A stretch of DNA of 64,000 bases from Streptomyces griseus (GTDB taxonomy: Bacteria > Actinomycetota > Actinomycetes > Streptomycetales > Streptomycetaceae). A program made the translations under genes and the position numbers. How positions within the stretch are numbered: position 1 is the stretch's first letter; each line of letters starts with the position of its first letter. The notes under the pieces are model-generated. The model made no database searches and was not told the origin of the DNA. It was given only the letters and a program-made list of their open reading frames with translations. Location: contig NZ_UAVD01000033.1 in assembly GCF_900460065.1 (NCBI RefSeq), positions 248,001-312,000 on the forward strand, given 5' to 3'. Positions 60,093 through 64,000 of the stretch are shown here, piece by piece.

Positions 60093-60593
60093 ATGTCCTT
60101 CCTCCGCCGCCGTAGCGCCGCAACACCCGCGGGCCCGGATTTCGACGTCCTGGCCATGGACCCCGGGGACTGGCCGGGCAACCTCGGCGCCGGTCTGCTC
60201 CCCGCCCCCGACGGCAGCTGCCAGGGCGTCTTCCTCCGTTACGACCTGTACGGCGGCCGGGGCCCGGCGATGATCATCGGCAATCTCCCGGAGGGCTCGC
60301 CCGCCCGCGAGACCGAGGAGGGCCAGGTCCCCTTCGAGGTGGCGCAACTGCTCCTCGCCCTGGAGAACGACGAGCCGATCGAGGTCGTCAGCTCCGAGGA
60401 CGTCCCCGTCATGCAGGGCGACAACCTGCTGATCGTCCGCCGCGTCAAGCTCTCCGAGAGCCGTATCGCCTGTGTCCAGTTCGACCGCAGTGACGGTGTC
60501 CTCGTGACCATCGCCAGCTGGGACCGGCCGATCACCGACGACCTGTACACCCTCCTCAAGCCCCTGCCCGCAGAACTGTTCCAGCAGGGCTGA
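60093..60593 (+). CDS. Conserved hypothetical protein (166 residues)
   Basis: A 166-residue soluble protein that I associate with a widely conserved, uncharacterised actinomycete group. It has an even mix of strands and helices (DFDVLAMDPGDWPGNLGAG, VFLRYDLYGG, EVAQLLLALENDEPIEVV, SSEDVPVMQGDNLLIVRRV). No signal peptide, membrane helix or catalytic motif is seen. It is isolated between the thiolase operon and a factor-independent terminator right after its stop, so it is probably transcribed alone. Confidence 0.8.
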   Translation: MSFLRRRSAATPAGPDFDVLAMDPGDWPGNLGAGLLPAPDGSCQGVFLRYDLYGGRGPAMIIGNLPEGSPARETEEGQVPFEVAQLLLALENDEPIEVVSSEDVPVMQGDNLLIVRRVKLSESRIACVQFDRSDGVLVTIASWDRPITDDLYTLLKPLPAELFQQG

Positions 60594-60606
60594 AACGTCC
60601 CTGCGC

Positions 60607-60638
60607 AAGGCCGCCCGGATGCGTCCGGGCGGCCTTTT
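60607..60638 (+). terminator. Factor-independent terminator
   Basis: A perfect 13-bp stem (60607-60619 with 60624-60636), TGCG loop and a TTTT run ending at 60638, 14 bases after the stop of the hypothetical gene. The clearest intrinsic terminator in the window. Confidence 0.92.
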
Positions 60639-60728
60639 CCGTTGTCCGGAAGGGGAGACCCGGCCGTGCTCCGGGCCCGGGCGGGCGGTGGTCCGCGAGG
60701 ACGGGCCAGGGTATAAAATAAAACGACT

Positions 60729-60761
60729 GTTCAAGTTGTAGCGATCGTTCAAGATTCTTGA
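60729..60761. promoter_or_regulatory. Operator region upstream of the MFS/TetR pair
   Basis: Two direct GTTCAAG copies 18 bp apart (60729-60735, 60747-60753), the second within the palindrome TCAAGA-T-TCTTGA (60749-60761). An A/T-rich TATAAAATAAAA lies just upstream. It is the expected site of the TetR protein at 62127. Confidence 0.6.
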
Positions 60762-60808
60762 CCGCTCGCCCGAAGGGTCGCCCCCACGACTGCCCCGGAG
60801 GTCCGCGC

Positions 60809-62068
60809 ATCGCCAACCCCTACGGCGCCCTGTTCCGCACGCCGGGATCGAGGGCCTTCACCGCCGCCGGGCTCGTCGCCCGCATGCCCCTGTCCATGGC
60901 GGGCATCGGCGTCATCGCGATGGTGTCCCAGGCGCGCGGTGACTACGGCCTCGCGGGAGCCGTCTCCGCCACCTTCACCCTGTCCATGGCCCTGTGCGGT
61001 CCGCGGATCTCCCGGGCGGTCGACCGCCGGGGCCAGAGCCGGGTGCTGCCGCCCGTCGCCGGACTGAGCGTGGTCGCGCTCGGCGCGCTGCTGCTCTGCA
61101 CCCGGTACGACGCCCCCGCCTGGACCCTGTTCGGGTGCGCGGCGGTGGCCGGCACGATGCCCAACATGGCCGCGATGGCGCGTGCCCGCTGGACCCACGC
61201 CCTCAAGGGCTCCGACCGGCTGCACACCGCCTACTCGCTCGAATCGGTCCTCGACGAACTCACCTTCGTCGTGGGCCCCGCACTCTCGGTCGCCCTGTCC
61301 ACCGCACTGTTCCCCGAGGCCGGGCCGCTGGCCGCCGGGGTGCTGCTGATCCTCGGCGTCCTCATGTTCGTCCCGCAGAAGCGCACCGAGCCCCCGGTGG
61401 TCCGGCCGACCGCCGGCCACCCGCGAAGCGGCTCGGCGATCCGCGGCGGCGCGCTCCGGCTGCTGGCCCTCACCCTCGCGGCCGGCGGCGCCATCGTCGG
61501 CACCGTCGACGTCGTGAGCGTCTCCTTCGCCGAACAGCAGGGCTCACCCGCCGGCGCGGGACTCGTCCTCTCCGTCTACGCTGCCGGATCCGCGCTCGCC
61601 GGGCTGGTCTTCGGGACGCTGAAGCTCAGGACACCGCTGCCCCGGCTGCTCGTCATCGGCACCGCCGGGACGGCGCTCACGACCCTCCCCCTGCTGCTCG
61701 TCGGGGACATCGTCTCGCTGTCCGCCGCCGTCTTCCTCCCCGGTCTCTTCTTCGCGCCTACCATGATCGTGGTGATGGGGCTGGTGGAGAGGACGGTGCC
61801 GCCCGCCGCACTCACCGAAGGCATGACCTGGGCCATCACCGGCCTCAGCGTGGGCGTCGCCTCCGGCGCCGCGGTGTCGGGCGCGATCGTCGACCGCTTC
61901 GGCCCCGGCGGCGGCTTCACCGTCGCCGTCGCCGCGGGCACGGCCGCCCTGCTGACGGCGCTGTGCGCCCGGCGTCCCCTGGAGCGGAGTCTCCGGGAGC
62001 GCACGGACCGCGATGCCCTCGGACCGATCGAGGCGCCGCCCGGCGCCCCCGACCGGTCCGCGCACTGA
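60809..62068 (+). CDS. MFS transporter, apparent ATC start
   Basis: A 419-residue major facilitator with about twelve membrane segments. NPYGALFRTPGSRAFTAAGLVARMPLSM is typical of the N terminus of this group (key parts: NPYGALF; FTAAGLVARMPLSM), which begins Met-x-Asn-Pro in relatives I recall. Here the expected Met is an ATC codon at 60809, preceded seven bases earlier by a perfect GGAGG (60797-60801). In-frame alternatives are a TTG at 60758 inside the operator. The gene is followed by the TetR gene after 58 bases. Likely a drug-type exporter; substrate unknown. Confidence 0.85.
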   Translation: MANPYGALFRTPGSRAFTAAGLVARMPLSMAGIGVIAMVSQARGDYGLAGAVSATFTLSMALCGPRISRAVDRRGQSRVLPPVAGLSVVALGALLLCTRYDAPAWTLFGCAAVAGTMPNMAAMARARWTHALKGSDRLHTAYSLESVLDELTFVVGPALSVALSTALFPEAGPLAAGVLLILGVLMFVPQKRTEPPVVRPTAGHPRSGSAIRGGALRLLALTLAAGGAIVGTVDVVSVSFAEQQGSPAGAGLVLSVYAAGSALAGLVFGTLKLRTPLPRLLVIGTAGTALTTLPLLLVGDIVSLSAAVFLPGLFFAPTMIVVMGLVERTVPPAALTEGMTWAITGLSVGVASGAAVSGAIVDRFGPGGGFTVAVAAGTAALLTALCARRPLERSLRERTDRDALGPIEAPPGAPDRSAH

Positions 62069-62126
62069 CGGACCCGTGCCCCAGCGGGTCCGCCTCGCTC
62101 CAGCCACCCCGACGCCCGGAGGCACC

Positions 62127-62684
62127 GTGCACACACCGCAGACCGACGGACGCCTGCTCAAGGGCGAGCGACGGAAGGAGGAACTCATCGAGGCCACGCT
62201 CCAGGTGGTCGCCCGGGAAGGAGTGGCGGGCGTCAGCCACCGGGCGGTCGCGCGCGAGGCGGGCCTGCCCGCCACCGCCGCGGCCTACCACTTCACGAGC
62301 ATCGACGACCTGCTCACCGGCGCGCTCACCCGCTGCATGGAGCAGGACGCGGACCGCATGCTCCGGCTGGCCGAGGAGACCGACGGCGGCCCCGAGGGCA
62401 TCACCGCGCTCGCCGAACTGCTGGCGAAGGTCGTCAACGGCCCCGGCCGGCTGCTCGCGGAGTACGAGCTGTATTTGCTCGCCGCCCGCCGCCCGGAGCT
62501 CCGCGGCCCCACCCGGCACTGGCTGGAGGCCATCGCCGCGTACGGCCGGCGCTACACCGACGACCCGGTCCGGGTGCGGGCGCTCAAGGGCGTCATCGAC
62601 GGCCTGCTGCTCCAGGGGCTGCTGACCGACACCCCGCCGAACGCGGCAGAGTTCGAGGCGGTGCTCCGGCACGTCCTGCTCTGA
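62127..62684 (+). CDS. TetR-family transcriptional regulator
   Basis: A 185-residue TetR protein. The DNA-binding helix-turn-helix is in GERRKEELIEATLQVVAREGVAGVSHRAVAREAGLPATAAAYHF (key parts: LQVVAREG; SHRAVAREAGLP; AAYHF), residues about 12-60. The rest is a helical ligand domain. The GTG start follows CGGAGG by four bases. It is encoded directly after the MFS exporter in the same direction, so it most likely represses that operon through the palindrome at 60749-60761. Confidence 0.92.
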   Translation: MHTPQTDGRLLKGERRKEELIEATLQVVAREGVAGVSHRAVAREAGLPATAAAYHFTSIDDLLTGALTRCMEQDADRMLRLAEETDGGPEGITALAELLAKVVNGPGRLLAEYELYLLAARRPELRGPTRHWLEAIAAYGRRYTDDPVRVRALKGVIDGLLLQGLLTDTPPNAAEFEAVLRHVLL

Positions 62685-62714
62685 GCCCCGCCCCGCCCGC
62701 TCCCGCCACCGGTC

Positions 62715-62750
62715 GCGGCCCGCCGTCCGTTCCTCCTCACGGCGGGCCGC
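62715..62750. terminator. Hairpin between TetR and geosmin synthase genes
   Basis: A perfect 12-bp stem (62715-62726 with 62739-62750) with a 12-base loop in the 77-base gap between convergent genes. Confidence 0.75.
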
Positions 62751-62761
62751 ACGCCCGGGAA

Positions 62762-64000
<1,239 letters not shown>

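Overview
The window reads as chromosomal DNA of a Streptomyces. Base composition is very G+C rich with strong third-position bias, many genes start at GTG or TTG behind purine-rich ribosome sites, and many neighbours overlap by four bases. It holds a complete isorenieratene-type carotenoid locus (crtEIBV and crtYTU) next to a sigma-B/CrtS-like sigma factor, and the C-terminal half of a geosmin synthase. I see no rRNA, tRNA, insertion sequence, prophage or CRISPR array.

Layout. 1-6.1 kb: the end of a carboxylic acid reductase, a SnoaL-like protein, an MpaB-type oxygenase, a Ser/Thr kinase with tetratricopeptide repeats and a phytoene-desaturase-like oxidoreductase. 6.1-17 kb: secreted hydrolases (SGNH, beta-lactamase-like, subtilase), a nitronate monooxygenase/acyl-CoA ligase pair and an ArsR-type regulator/exporter pair. 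17.3-20.2 kb: a large LuxR-family ATPase regulator. 20.4-26.6 kb: an accessory island of beta-trefoil and beta-propeller proteins around a protein resembling aerolysin-type pore formers. 26.7-37.6 kb: a penicillin acylase-type enzyme, acyl-CoA and phenylacetate-CoA ligases, an amino-acid ABC transporter, a double alpha/beta hydrolase and an AraC regulator.

37.7-44.6 kb is the most interesting stretch: an RsbW-like kinase, two PP2C/SpoIIE-type phosphatases, a cobalamin-binding protein, a STAS anti-anti-sigma protein, a MarR regulator and the sigma factor. The cobalamin protein carries the W-x9-EH signature of CarH/LitR B12 photoreceptors but no DNA-binding domain. Together these look like a light- or B12-responsive partner-switching cascade placed directly beside the carotenoid genes it could control (crtYTU 44.9-48.4 kb, crtEIBV 53.3-48.4 kb).

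54.2-60 kb holds a FadD19/EchA19/DUF35/Ltp4/Ltp3-like set, known from actinobacterial sterol side-chain catabolism. A palindromic operator between its divergent halves is nearly identical to one upstream of the nitronate monooxygenase at 10.1 kb, which suggests a shared regulon. 60-64 kb ends with a conserved hypothetical protein, an MFS exporter whose apparent start codon is ATC, its TetR regulator, and geosmin synthase running off the right edge.
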